Shown piece after piece: positions 15,530 to 22,024 of a stretch of 24,830 nt of DNA. Numbering within the stretch: the first letter of the stretch is position 1; each line of letters opens with the position of its first letter. Source of the stretch: CAZUVQ01 sp964623915 (lineage in GTDB: Bacteria; Bacillota; Clostridia; UMGS1883; UMGS1540); the NCBI GenBank assembly GCA_964623915.1, contig CAZUVQ010000015.1, positions 1 through 24,830 of the forward strand. The letters run 5' to 3'. The position numbers and the translations under genes are program-made. The notes under the pieces are model-generated. The model was given only the letters and a program-made list of their open reading frames with translations, searched no databases and had not been told where the DNA came from.

Positions 15530-15562
15530 ATTTTCCTCCTTCATAACACTGTTTTTTTATTA

Positions 15563-15676
15563 CTATTTATTCGACTTCTTTACTGAACCTTTTTCAGTTG
15601 CAACTGTCGGTTGCTCAATAACAACCTGTACTACTTTCTTCTTTTTCTTCATTTTTTTCGGATTCTTATCTCCCAT
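15563..15676 (-). CDS. Small Lys-rich protein (37 residues), unrecognised function
   Basis: ATG 15674-15676 has AAGGAGG about eight bases upstream and opens a 37-residue frame, MGDKNPKKMKKKKK followed by a hydrophobic-basic stretch VVQVVIEQP and a Ser/Lys tail. Very basic N-terminal MGDKNPKK-type short proteins occur in clostridial genomes, from memory, without a known role. It lies 18 bases ahead of the two-domain glycosyltransferase and is probably the first gene of that operon. The strong ribosome site and tight packing support translation; function is not assignable. It could be a nucleic-acid- or membrane-binding peptide. Confidence 0.7.
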   Translation of the reverse strand: MGDKNPKKMKKKKKVVQVVIEQPTVATEKGSVKKSNK

Positions 15677-15733
15677 TTCACGCCCTCCTTTTCTCTATAT
15701 TTAAAAACTATGCACTGTATATATTTAAGTGTA

Positions 15734-15770
15734 TTTATAAAAAAAGTCACCTTAATAAAAAAGTGACTTT
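15734..15770 (-). terminator. Terminator/attenuator downstream of spoIIIAH
   Basis: The stem AAAGTCAC/GTGACTTT (15743-15750 with 15763-15770) has a 12-base loop and is followed on the minus strand by seven T. It could end the spoIIIA operon, end a small RNA starting near 15823, or attenuate the glycosyltransferase operon. Confidence 0.8.
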
Positions 15771-15823
15771 AGACATTATTATAAATTTGTAGTGTTCGCA
15801 CCACTTCACTAATGTGTGCTAAC
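15736..15823 (-). ncRNA. Candidate small RNA of about 90 nt
   Basis: A consensus promoter (15830-15858) is followed only about 85 bases later by a hairpin terminator on the same strand, with no credible reading frame between. The predicted RNA can form UAGUG/CACUA (15807-15811 with 15790-15794) or, alternatively, GCACAC with GUGGUGC, which are mutually exclusive. No known RNA family was recognised. It may instead be the leader of the downstream operon. Confidence 0.35.
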
Positions 15824-15829
15824 AAGTTT

Positions 15830-15858
15830 AGTATATCACTAATTTTACTTAATGTCAA
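15830..15858 (-). promoter_or_regulatory. Sigma-A promoter between spoIIIAH and the glycosyltransferase operon
   Basis: On the minus strand, TTGACA (15853-15858), 17 bases, TATACT (15830-15835), one of the best promoter matches in the window. It starts 14 bases after the spoIIIAH stop. Confidence 0.85.
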
Positions 15859-15871
15859 ATTTGTGTGATTT

Positions 15872-16381
15872 TTAATTTACTTCTGTAATCTTGATGTTTA
15901 TTGGTTCAATACTTGAGTTAACAGAAATTATTTCTGTTATTGCCGTTGCCTGGTCTGCCGTCATTCCCTTTGATTTTACTACAGCCGAAGCTTTATCCTC
16001 ATTTATGAAAACAACAGCATCCTCATAACCCTGTGCTTTAATAAGGCTTTCAATTGTGCTTTCCTTTTCTGAAACGTTAGTAAGCTGCAAAACATTTTGC
16101 TGTGCAGTTTGTTTTGAAGTTTCATCATTTTTCCCGTTAATTATATTATTCAGGGTTTCAACTGATTCCGCTCTTGAAATTTCCCTGTCAAGCCTTGCCG
16201 CTTCAAAATAATCCATTGTGCCGCTCTCATCTTCCGATACAAGATGAATTTCACCAAGTGTTTCTTCTGAAACAGCAACAGCTTCTTCCTGACTTCTGTA
16301 AGAAATATTCATTATACCTGCCATTAATATTAGCAGTGCAATGCATACCAGAATAAGATTTCTCTTCTTAATTATTATCAT
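15872..16381 (-). CDS. spoIIIAH: Stage III sporulation protein AH
   Basis: 169 residues: a single N-terminal membrane helix (about 9-27), then an acidic, helical extracytoplasmic region and a C-terminal ring-building-motif-like domain (about 100-169, ESLIKAQGYEDAVVFINEDKASAVVKSKGMTADQATAITEII). In Bacillus, SpoIIIAH on the mother-cell side binds forespore SpoIIQ and forms part of the channel across the intermembrane space. The ATG has GGGAGG upstream and overlaps the end of spoIIIAG by 14 bases. Last gene of the operon. The linker is shorter than in B. subtilis (218 residues). Confidence 0.93.
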   Translation of the reverse strand: MIIIKKRNLILVCIALLILMAGIMNISYRSQEEAVAVSEETLGEIHLVSEDESGTMDYFEAARLDREISRAESVETLNNIINGKNDETSKQTAQQNVLQLTNVSEKESTIESLIKAQGYEDAVVFINEDKASAVVKSKGMTADQATAITEIISVNSSIEPINIKITEVN

Positions 16382-16895
16382 CTCTACCTCCCGATTTCTT
16401 TATAAATACTCCAATTTTCGCGGCGCTGCAGCCTGTCACTGCTTTTACTGCAGATATAATATTATTCCTGACACCGACATCACCTCCGCCATCACAGACA
16501 ATTATTACGCCGACAACCTTCGGGTAAAGCTCTTTTTTCACAAAAGGCCTCTGACTGTTTCCGCTGCCGATTATTACGGTTTTTTCGTCTTTATCAACAT
16601 TTCCCTCATCGGTTTTTTCCGTAATATCCGTCTGAACAACCTCTTCAATCCCCGATTCATAACTGACAAAAACACTGACCCTCCCAACGCCTTTGATTTC
16701 AGCTATGATTTCGCCAAGCTTCTCTTCAAAGTTATAGCAGGATTCAGTTTTAACTGATTCTTGCGAAATTTTGTCTTTATCATTTCCACTGAACAGAATA
16801 AGTAAAATTATCATTAATAATATTATTAAATAAATATACTTTTTATTCTTTTTTACGGTGAAAAAGTTATTGATTTTTTCTGACAGTGATGTCAT
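16368..16895 (-). CDS. spoIIIAG: Stage III sporulation protein AG
   Basis: 175 residues from ATG 16893-16895, preceded by GGGAG; an in-frame ATG at 16916 would lengthen the overlap with spoIIIAF and lacks a ribosome site. One membrane helix (about 20-37) precedes an extracytoplasmic domain with the AG pattern: EEKLGEIIAEIKGVGRVSVFVSYESG, a beta-rich insert with TEKTDEGN, then YPKVVGVIIVCDGGGDVGVRNNIISAVKAVTG, the ring-building motif. SpoIIIAG forms the large oligomeric ring of the channel, related to secretion-system ring proteins. Overlaps spoIIIAF by 29 bases. Confidence 0.95.
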   Translation of the reverse strand: MTSLSEKINNFFTVKKNKKYIYLIILLMIILLILFSGNDKDKISQESVKTESCYNFEEKLGEIIAEIKGVGRVSVFVSYESGIEEVVQTDITEKTDEGNVDKDEKTVIIGSGNSQRPFVKKELYPKVVGVIIVCDGGGDVGVRNNIISAVKAVTGCSAAKIGVFIKKSGGRDDNN

Positions 16896-17280
16896 TTCTA
16901 TCAACTCCCAGTTCATTGATTAAATAATTGATTGAAGCGATACCCGGATCTTCTTCAAATACAACGCTTTTAATACTGTATCCGTCAAATTCTATTGCGG
17001 CATCTGCTTTGCATTTTTCGCAAATCTTCGCTTTTATTCTTTTTTGATACTCTTGCGATACATCTTTTTCATATGTGTCCTCATAAGAAACATTGCTTGA
17101 AATATCAAAATCAAGCGCCGGTATGCTGTCAAAACCTGTTACTATATTAAAAATCATAATAACCAGAACTACAGAATATACCGAGTCTGTAAATTTTGAA
17201 AAATTTCCTGAGGGAGTAATAATTTTAATAACCTCGAACACAACAACAGATATACATATTTTTAAAACTACATCCATCAT
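16867..17280 (-). CDS. spoIIIAF: Stage III sporulation protein AF
   Basis: 137 residues from ATG 17278-17280, which overlaps the spoIIIAE stop as ATGA and has GGGAG about ten bases upstream; a longer frame to 17376 lies within spoIIIAE. Two N-terminal membrane helices (about 3-20 and 32-52) are followed by a soluble domain that ends in the ring-building-like segment ISVVF...DPGIASINYLINELGVDRNDI. SpoIIIAF is a membrane part of the SpoIIIA complex. The central region EKDVSQEYQKRIKAKICEKC is helical and polar. Confidence 0.92.
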   Translation of the reverse strand: MMDVVLKICISVVVFEVIKIITPSGNFSKFTDSVYSVVLVIMIFNIVTGFDSIPALDFDISSNVSYEDTYEKDVSQEYQKRIKAKICEKCKADAAIEFDGYSIKSVVFEEDPGIASINYLINELGVDRNDITVRKNQ

Positions 17281-17970
17281 CTTAAACCCACTCCCATATC
17301 CGATGCATTTATTAGCAGTGACACTGAAATTAGCGACATTGCACAAACCAGAACACACAAGCCTATCAGCACACAAATTGTATCAGAAAAATCAGAAAGC
17401 ATATTGCTTGAATATTCATTTTTCATCATCAGAAGCGTAGCCGATGCTATTTTGTATATAAATACAATTGCGGATAACTTTATTACGGGCACGACCATTG
17501 AAATGATAATAAATATAAGTGCCGCCGTTCCTGCTGTATTTTTAAGCAGTACTGCCCCACCCACAATCGCTTCCGCACTGTCAGAGAGGACGCTTCCGAG
17601 CACGGGAATCAATGAGCTTNNNNNNNNNNNNNNNNNNNNNNNNNNNNNNNNNNNNNNNNNNNNNNNNNNNNNNNNNNNNNNNNNNNNNNNNNNNNNNNNN
17701 NNNNNNNNNNNNNNNNNNNTCCATTGACATGAAAAGTGTATATATTATGCTGATAATTATTATTTCAATTAAAATTATCATGTTATCCCGAACTTCTAAG
17801 GCTATAAGTCCATATATATTTTCCCAAAGCTCACTTCCCTCAATAAGATTTTTACCTTCATTAATTGCGCCTAAGTTTTCATCATAAGTAAATTTTTCAA
17901 AATAGCCCTCATTTGCATAAACATTTAAAGGAATTAAAACCAAAAGAACAATAAGAATAATTTTTTTCAT
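17277..17970 (-). CDS. spoIIIAE: Stage III sporulation protein AE, interrupted by an assembly gap
   Basis: Two halves lie on either side of 100 N. The N-terminal 83 residues (from ATG 17968-17970, ATGA overlap with spoIIIAD) show a cleavable-looking signal peptide (MKKIILIVLLVLIPLNVYA), an acidic segment and the first membrane helix. The C-terminal 113 or so (SLIPVLGSVLSDSAEAIVGGAVLLKN...) match the end of SpoIIIAE, a polytopic permease-like protein of the channel. The two halves are in different frames across the N run, so the true gap is not 100 bases. SpoIIIAE is near 400 residues elsewhere, so roughly 190-200 residues (about 0.6 kb) are missing. I treat it as intact in the organism. Confidence 0.9.
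17620..17719. other. Assembly gap (100 N) inside spoIIIAE
   Basis: Exactly 100 N, the conventional placeholder for a gap of unknown size. The flanking spoIIIAE halves imply a real size nearer 0.6 kb. Confidence 0.99.
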
Positions 17971-18350
17971 CTCACTATACCTTCAAGGCTTGAAATAAAC
18001 TTTAAAATGAGTGGAAGGGCGTTTACAAGTATCATTATTTTTGCGGCAAGCTCAACTTTTGCGGCAGTGGCACTCTCGCCGCAGTCACGGCAAATTTCGG
18101 AAGTAAACCTTGCCAGAAAAGCTATGCCTGTTATTTTTAAAACAAAACTTATGTAATCGCTTTGTACATATTTATTGCCAAGGGAATTGAACTCCTTTAT
18201 TATTTCCACAAGATAAGGGGCCACAAAGGCAAGAGCCACCAATCCGAAGGAAATTGATAAAAGTATTGAAAACTCAGGCTTGTACTGTTTTAAAGTAACC
18301 GAAAGCAAACAAACAATAATTGATAAAACAGATAGTTTAAAAATATCCAT
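17967..18350 (-). CDS. spoIIIAD: Stage III sporulation protein AD
   Basis: 127 residues with four hydrophobic segments and the typical SpoIIIAD/AC-family pattern: LSVTLKQYKPEFSILLSI, FNSLGNKYVQSDYISFVLKITGIAFLARFTSEICRDCGESATAAKVELAAKIMILVNALPLI. An integral membrane component of the mother-cell side channel. AAGGAG four bases before ATG. It follows spoIIIAC after a 40-base gap and overlaps spoIIIAE as ATGA. Confidence 0.95.
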   Translation of the reverse strand: MDIFKLSVLSIIVCLLSVTLKQYKPEFSILLSISFGLVALAFVAPYLVEIIKEFNSLGNKYVQSDYISFVLKITGIAFLARFTSEICRDCGESATAAKVELAAKIMILVNALPLILKFISSLEGIVR

Positions 18351-18390
18351 AATGCTCCTTATGCTGTTCTTTGCGGCAACGCCGCTCGTA

Positions 18391-18585
18391 TTATATATTA
18401 AAAACCGACATTATAGTTTGAAATAATGAGCCCACTTCCCTTACAACAACTGTAACAACAACAATAACTCCCACCAGCGTAGTGAGCATTGCCTGTTCAT
18501 CCCGCCCTGATTTAATGAGAAGCTGATTTAGCAGTGCAACAATCATACCCACAGTTGCAATTTTGAAAATAAGATCTACTTCCAT
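18391..18585 (-). CDS. spoIIIAC: Stage III sporulation protein AC
   Basis: 64 residues from ATG 18583-18585, with GGAGG six bases upstream; extension to 18630 runs into spoIIIAB and is rejected. Two hydrophobic helices flank the conserved loop LIKSGRDEQAMLTTLVG, the SpoIIIAC signature. A small membrane subunit of the channel, paralogous to the N-terminal part of SpoIIIAD. Confidence 0.95.
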   Translation of the reverse strand: MEVDLIFKIATVGMIVALLNQLLIKSGRDEQAMLTTLVGVIVVVTVVVREVGSLFQTIMSVFNI

Positions 18586-18596
18586 AACTTCCTCCG

Positions 18597-19088
18597 TTAA
18601 ATAAACAATATACCGATTGCAACCCCGCAAAGCGCAAAACTGAGAAAATAAATTCTTTTAAGCTTTTCAATATTTGAACCTATATTATTATAAACAAACA
18701 TCAGCCTGTCCTTACATATTTTTATATTAGCAAGCTGACCGTCCGTATCCTCTGCCCCAAGGCCGGTAACAAATGACAAAAATGCTGATTTTGCATTATA
18801 ATCACTTAATTTTCTGTCAATCGAATCACACAGTTTCATAAAATCGCCGTCTGTCTCTGATGATACTGCAAGCTCCCCAAATAGTCCTGTGTTATCTATT
18901 TGCGCACATTTATAAAAAGCATCATACAGTTCGCTGTTTTTTGTTTTAATTTCGCCCTCAAGCAATGCGAGTGCATCAATAAGAGACAAAATATCAGAGT
19001 GTCTGCAGGACAGCTCAGTTGTTTTTACATATCCCAGCAATACTGATAAAAGTATTATTACTAAAATTGCAAAAATTTTTATTATCAT
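18597..19088 (-). CDS. spoIIIAB: Stage III sporulation protein AB
   Basis: 163 residues, with an N-terminal membrane helix (2-19), a helical cytoplasm-facing domain resembling the type II secretion GspF fold (ELSCRHSDILSLIDALALLEGEIKTKNSELYDAF at about 25-58), and a C-terminal membrane helix (about 145-163). GspF-like proteins work with the ATPase partner, here SpoIIIAA. ATGA overlap with spoIIIAA. Spacing to spoIIIAC is 11 bases. Confidence 0.94.
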   Translation of the reverse strand: MIIKIFAILVIILLSVLLGYVKTTELSCRHSDILSLIDALALLEGEIKTKNSELYDAFYKCAQIDNTGLFGELAVSSETDGDFMKLCDSIDRKLSDYNAKSAFLSFVTGLGAEDTDGQLANIKICKDRLMFVYNNIGSNIEKLKRIYFLSFALCGVAIGILFI

Positions 19089-20002
19089 ATTATCTTTTCA
19101 ACCGTCCCGATACCATTTTTATTTGACAAAACTATAATTCTTTCAAAAACCTTTGAATTAATTAACCGGCATATCCCCTCTCTCCTTTTAACATCTTCAA
19201 CATCATAGCCATGTGCCGAGCAAATAATTTTAACACCGCAGTTTACTGTTGACAGTATTGCATTTTCATCTTGCCCTGTACCAATTTCATCTGTTATAAT
19301 CACCTCCGGGTTGAGCCCCCGAAGAAGCATTATAATGCCTTCCGGTTTAGGGCAAAAGCTTAATATGTCAGACAAATTACCAACATCATTATATGGTTTT
19401 CCTCTGTACACCGATGTTATCTCATTTCGTTCATCAACTATTCCTGTTCTAAAAGTGTATTTACCTCCGGCAAGCTGTCTTGCAAGGTCTCTTAAAATAG
19501 TTGTTTTGCCACAGCCGGGCGGAGATATAATAAGCGTATTCAAAGGAATATTATCGACAACTATGTACGGAAGCACAACATCTGCCGCACCTATAATCTC
19601 CCTTGAAATCCTAATATTAAGAGAGGAATAATCTGTTATACTTATGATTTTTCCGTCAACTCTGTTTACCTTTCCGCAAACGCCTACCCTATGACCGTAT
19701 TTAAGTGTCAAAAATCCTTCGCAAAGCTCATTTTGAACAGCATAAATTGAATTATGACACATACGAAGAAGTATTTCCTTAATCTTGAACTGACTTGTGT
19801 AAAACGGACTTTGGGGATTTTCGCCCGCTTCTCCGTTATAATCAAGTATAAGCGGCTTACCTGATAAAATGTAAACAGGAGAAGATGATTTTAACCTTAT
19901 TTCCGTATATTTGTATTTTTTGTAAGCCAGCTCAAGTGCCATTGATAATTTATCGTCAAAATAATCAAGCGGTAGTTTTTCTTCAAATAATTCATCTTTC
20001 AT
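19085..20002 (-). CDS. spoIIIAA: Stage III sporulation protein AA (secretion-type ATPase)
   Basis: 305 residues. Walker A SPPGCGKTT spans about 160-168 and Walker B VIITDEIG about 234-241, within an AAA/secretion-ATPase fold; FRTGIVDERNEI and ICSAHGYDVEDVKRREG are further nucleotide-site and sensor regions. SpoIIIAA powers the SpoIIIA-SpoIIQ channel needed for late forespore gene expression. First gene of spoIIIA; GGGTG lies upstream of ATG 20000-20002. In Bacillus the operon is transcribed by sigma-E in the mother cell. Confidence 0.96.
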   Translation of the reverse strand: MKDELFEEKLPLDYFDDKLSMALELAYKKYKYTEIRLKSSSPVYILSGKPLILDYNGEAGENPQSPFYTSQFKIKEILLRMCHNSIYAVQNELCEGFLTLKYGHRVGVCGKVNRVDGKIISITDYSSLNIRISREIIGAADVVLPYIVVDNIPLNTLIISPPGCGKTTILRDLARQLAGGKYTFRTGIVDERNEITSVYRGKPYNDVGNLSDILSFCPKPEGIIMLLRGLNPEVIITDEIGTGQDENAILSTVNCGVKIICSAHGYDVEDVKRREGICRLINSKVFERIIVLSNKNGIGTVEKII

Positions 20003-20018
20003 TTAATCACCCAGTACA

Positions 20019-20045
20019 AATATATGCTTGTCTTAAAAAGTATAG
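20019..20045 (-). promoter_or_regulatory. Tentative sigma-E promoter of spoIIIA
   Basis: On the minus strand, CATATATT (20019-20026) resembles the sigma-E -10 (CATACANT), with CTATACT (20039-20045) as a poor -35 candidate. The implied leader is only about 10 bases. Weak match in AT-rich DNA. Confidence 0.25.
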
Positions 20046-20055
20046 AACAAAATGA

Positions 20056-20084
20056 TTGAAATATAAAAGATATTATGGTATACT
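20056..20084 (+). promoter_or_regulatory. Sigma-A promoter of tmcAL
   Basis: TTGAAA (20056-20061), 17 bases, TATACT (20079-20084), giving a leader of about 53 bases. Divergent from spoIIIA. Confidence 0.75.
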
Positions 20085-20143
20085 CAAAAACATGATAAAT
20101 CAGCTCTTTTTTAAGCTCCATTCGGACAGAAAGGCAGGCAAAT

Positions 20144-21268
20144 ATGATAACTGCAGGTATTGTAGCCGAATACAATCCGTTTCATAACGGACACAAATAT
20201 CATATAGAAAAAACAAGGGAAATCACAGGTGCCAAGTGTATTGCCGTAGTGATGAGCGGCAACTACGTTCAAAGGGGCGAGCCTGCATTATTTTCTAAGC
20301 ACACTCGTGCAGCCGCCGCCGTACGCCTTGGTGCTGACCTTGTGATAGAACTACCTGCATATTTTTCTCTAAAATCAGCAGAAGGATTTGCCGACGGAGC
20401 CGTCACGCTTTTAAACGAAATCAATTGTGATTATATTTCTTTTGGAACAGAAACAGAAAACCTTGATGAATTAAACAAGGCAGCTGACTGCCTTTTAAAC
20501 GAAAGCACAGAATTTAAAAAAGTAATCAGAGAAAACCTGAAAATGGGAAAATCATATGCATCATCACGCCAATCGGCCGCATCAAAGGCATTTGACTTTG
20601 ACACGGGGATTTTAAAAACACCTAACAATATACTTGCCATTGAATATATAAAGGCAATAAAAAAGCATAGTTTTTCTTCTAAACCTATTGGCATTTCACG
20701 TATAGGCGCAGGGCATGACAGCGATTATACTGCACAAAATATAGCAAGTGCTTCTTATATAAGAAATTTGATTTCTCAGGGGAAACCTTACGAGGCTTTT
20801 ACGGAGTTTACAACGGACGAAACACCTGTTTTTATTAAAGATTTTGAAGCTATTATACTGTATCTTATTAAGGCAAGTGATTGTCTTTTTATCCCCGATA
20901 CAACCGACGGCTTATATGAGAGAATAAAATCGGCAACCTCATTTAATCTTGAAGAATTGATTTTGGAGATTAAAACAAAACGTCACGCGCATTCGAGAAT
21001 CAAAAGAGTTTTGATGAATATTTTAATAGGTAATTGCCTGAATATTAACCTTAACCCTTCATATATAAGGGTACTCGCCGCAAATAAGAGGGGCAGGGAA
21101 AAGCTTTCAGAGCTCAAAGAAAGATGTAATCTGCCAATTATTATTAAACCTGCCACATATAAAGAAAATGATGATTTGTGGGAGCTTGAAAAAAGGGCAA
21201 CCTTAGTGAGAAACATTATCACAAAAGGATTGCCCGAAGAAAAAATTTCACCTGTTATTTTTGATTGA
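20144..21268 (+). CDS. tmcAL: tRNA(Met) cytidine acetate ligase (YlbM family)
   Basis: 374 residues, somewhat shorter than the Bacillus protein (about 415). N-terminal nucleotidyltransferase fold with GIVAEYNPFHNGHKYHI (5-21), the HxGH-type ATP motif, then VMSGNYVQRGEPALFSKHTRAAAAV (36-60) and VIELP. The C-terminal domain contains YIRNLISQGK and RIKRVLMNILIGN. TmcAL uses acetate and ATP to make N4-acetylcytidine at wobble C34 of elongator tRNA-Met, aiding accurate AUG decoding. ATG 20144 follows AAAGGCAGG. It converges with mscL, with 13 bases between the stops and no terminator visible. Confidence 0.93.
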   Translation: MITAGIVAEYNPFHNGHKYHIEKTREITGAKCIAVVMSGNYVQRGEPALFSKHTRAAAAVRLGADLVIELPAYFSLKSAEGFADGAVTLLNEINCDYISFGTETENLDELNKAADCLLNESTEFKKVIRENLKMGKSYASSRQSAASKAFDFDTGILKTPNNILAIEYIKAIKKHSFSSKPIGISRIGAGHDSDYTAQNIASASYIRNLISQGKPYEAFTEFTTDETPVFIKDFEAIILYLIKASDCLFIPDTTDGLYERIKSATSFNLEELILEIKTKRHAHSRIKRVLMNILIGNCLNINLNPSYIRVLAANKRGREKLSELKERCNLPIIIKPATYKENDDLWELEKRATLVRNIITKGLPEEKISPVIFD

Positions 21269-21281
21269 AGTTAATAAACTT

Positions 21282-21683
21282 TTACTTGTCTTTAAGAATA
21301 TCCCTGATTTCAGTAAGTAATATTTCTTCTTTTGATGGTTCGGGTGCTACATCCGGTTCTTCCGCTTCCTCTTTCTTTTTCTTAAGCGATGACAATAATT
21401 TAATTGCCAGGAAAATTGATAGTGAAATAATGAGGAAATCTATCACTGATTGGATGAATGCACCATATTTTAAAGCTACCTCTGCAACTCCTTCTGTGGC
21501 GGGTGTAAACACATACTTTAAATCAGTAAAATTCACTTTTCCCAATATTAAACTAAGTAAAGGCATGATCAGATCATTTACTAATGATGTGACAATTTTG
21601 CCGAAGGCACCGCCAATGATAACACCGACAGCCAAATCAACTACATTTCCCCTCATAATGAATTTCTTGAATTCTTTTAACAA
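21282..21683 (-). CDS. mscL: Large-conductance mechanosensitive channel
   Basis: 133 residues with the MscL layout: amphipathic N-terminus (KEFKKFIMRGNVVDLAVGVIIGGAFGKIVTSLVNDLIMPLL; TM1 pore with GxxxG packing), periplasmic loop, TM2 (about 78-98, QSVIDFLIISLSIFLAIKLL) and a C-terminal helix bundle rich in Lys then Glu (KKKKEEAEEPDVAPEP...EEILLTEIRDIL). Homopentameric safety valve that opens under membrane tension. The start is TTG 21681-21683, with GAGGG seven bases upstream. Confidence 0.97.
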   Translation of the reverse strand: MLKEFKKFIMRGNVVDLAVGVIIGGAFGKIVTSLVNDLIMPLLSLILGKVNFTDLKYVFTPATEGVAEVALKYGAFIQSVIDFLIISLSIFLAIKLLSSLKKKKEEAEEPDVAPEPSKEEILLTEIRDILKDK

Positions 21684-21712
21684 AGCAATCCCTCTTTCGT
21701 TTATTATTTTAA

Positions 21713-21924
21713 TTAAGCCTTAGTCGTTTTAATATTTGATATGGGCAACAAAGAAAACTTATTTCTATAAAATTGAAAGGCCGCCGCACCGATTAACACT
21801 ACTATTCCTGCAATTGATATCATCTGCAAAATTACAAATTCTCCATTATATCCTTCGGGTGACTTCAAGGACTGATAAATCCCAAAATATGCCCATGCGA
21901 CAGGTAAAGGAAATGCTGCATTTC
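21713..21924 (-). CDS. C-terminal fragment of a membrane protein, cut by the assembly gap
   Basis: Seventy residues remain before the stop at 21713: NAAFPLPVAWAYFGIYQSL, a short polar loop, then a clear hydrophobic helix (FVILQMISIAGIVVLIGAAAF) and a basic tail. I do not recognise the family. It reads through the N run in frame with the GGDEF protein only because the placeholder happens to allow it; the two parts are probably different genes on different contigs. Confidence 0.5.
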
Positions 21925-22024
21925 NNNNNNNNNNNNNNNNNNNNNNNNNNNNNNNNNNNNNNNNNNNNNNNNNNNNNNNNNNNNNNNNNNNNNNNNNNNN
22001 NNNNNNNNNNNNNNNNNNNNNNNN
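21925..22024. other. Assembly gap (100 N)
   Basis: Exactly 100 N, a placeholder of unknown true size between a membrane-protein 3' end and the 3' end of the GGDEF/HD-GYP gene. Confidence 0.99.

Noticed and set aside
15742..15776. Nine-codon leader peptide (MSKVTFLLR) across the hairpin downstream of spoIIIAH
   Set aside because: No ribosome site and no run of regulatory codons typical of attenuators.
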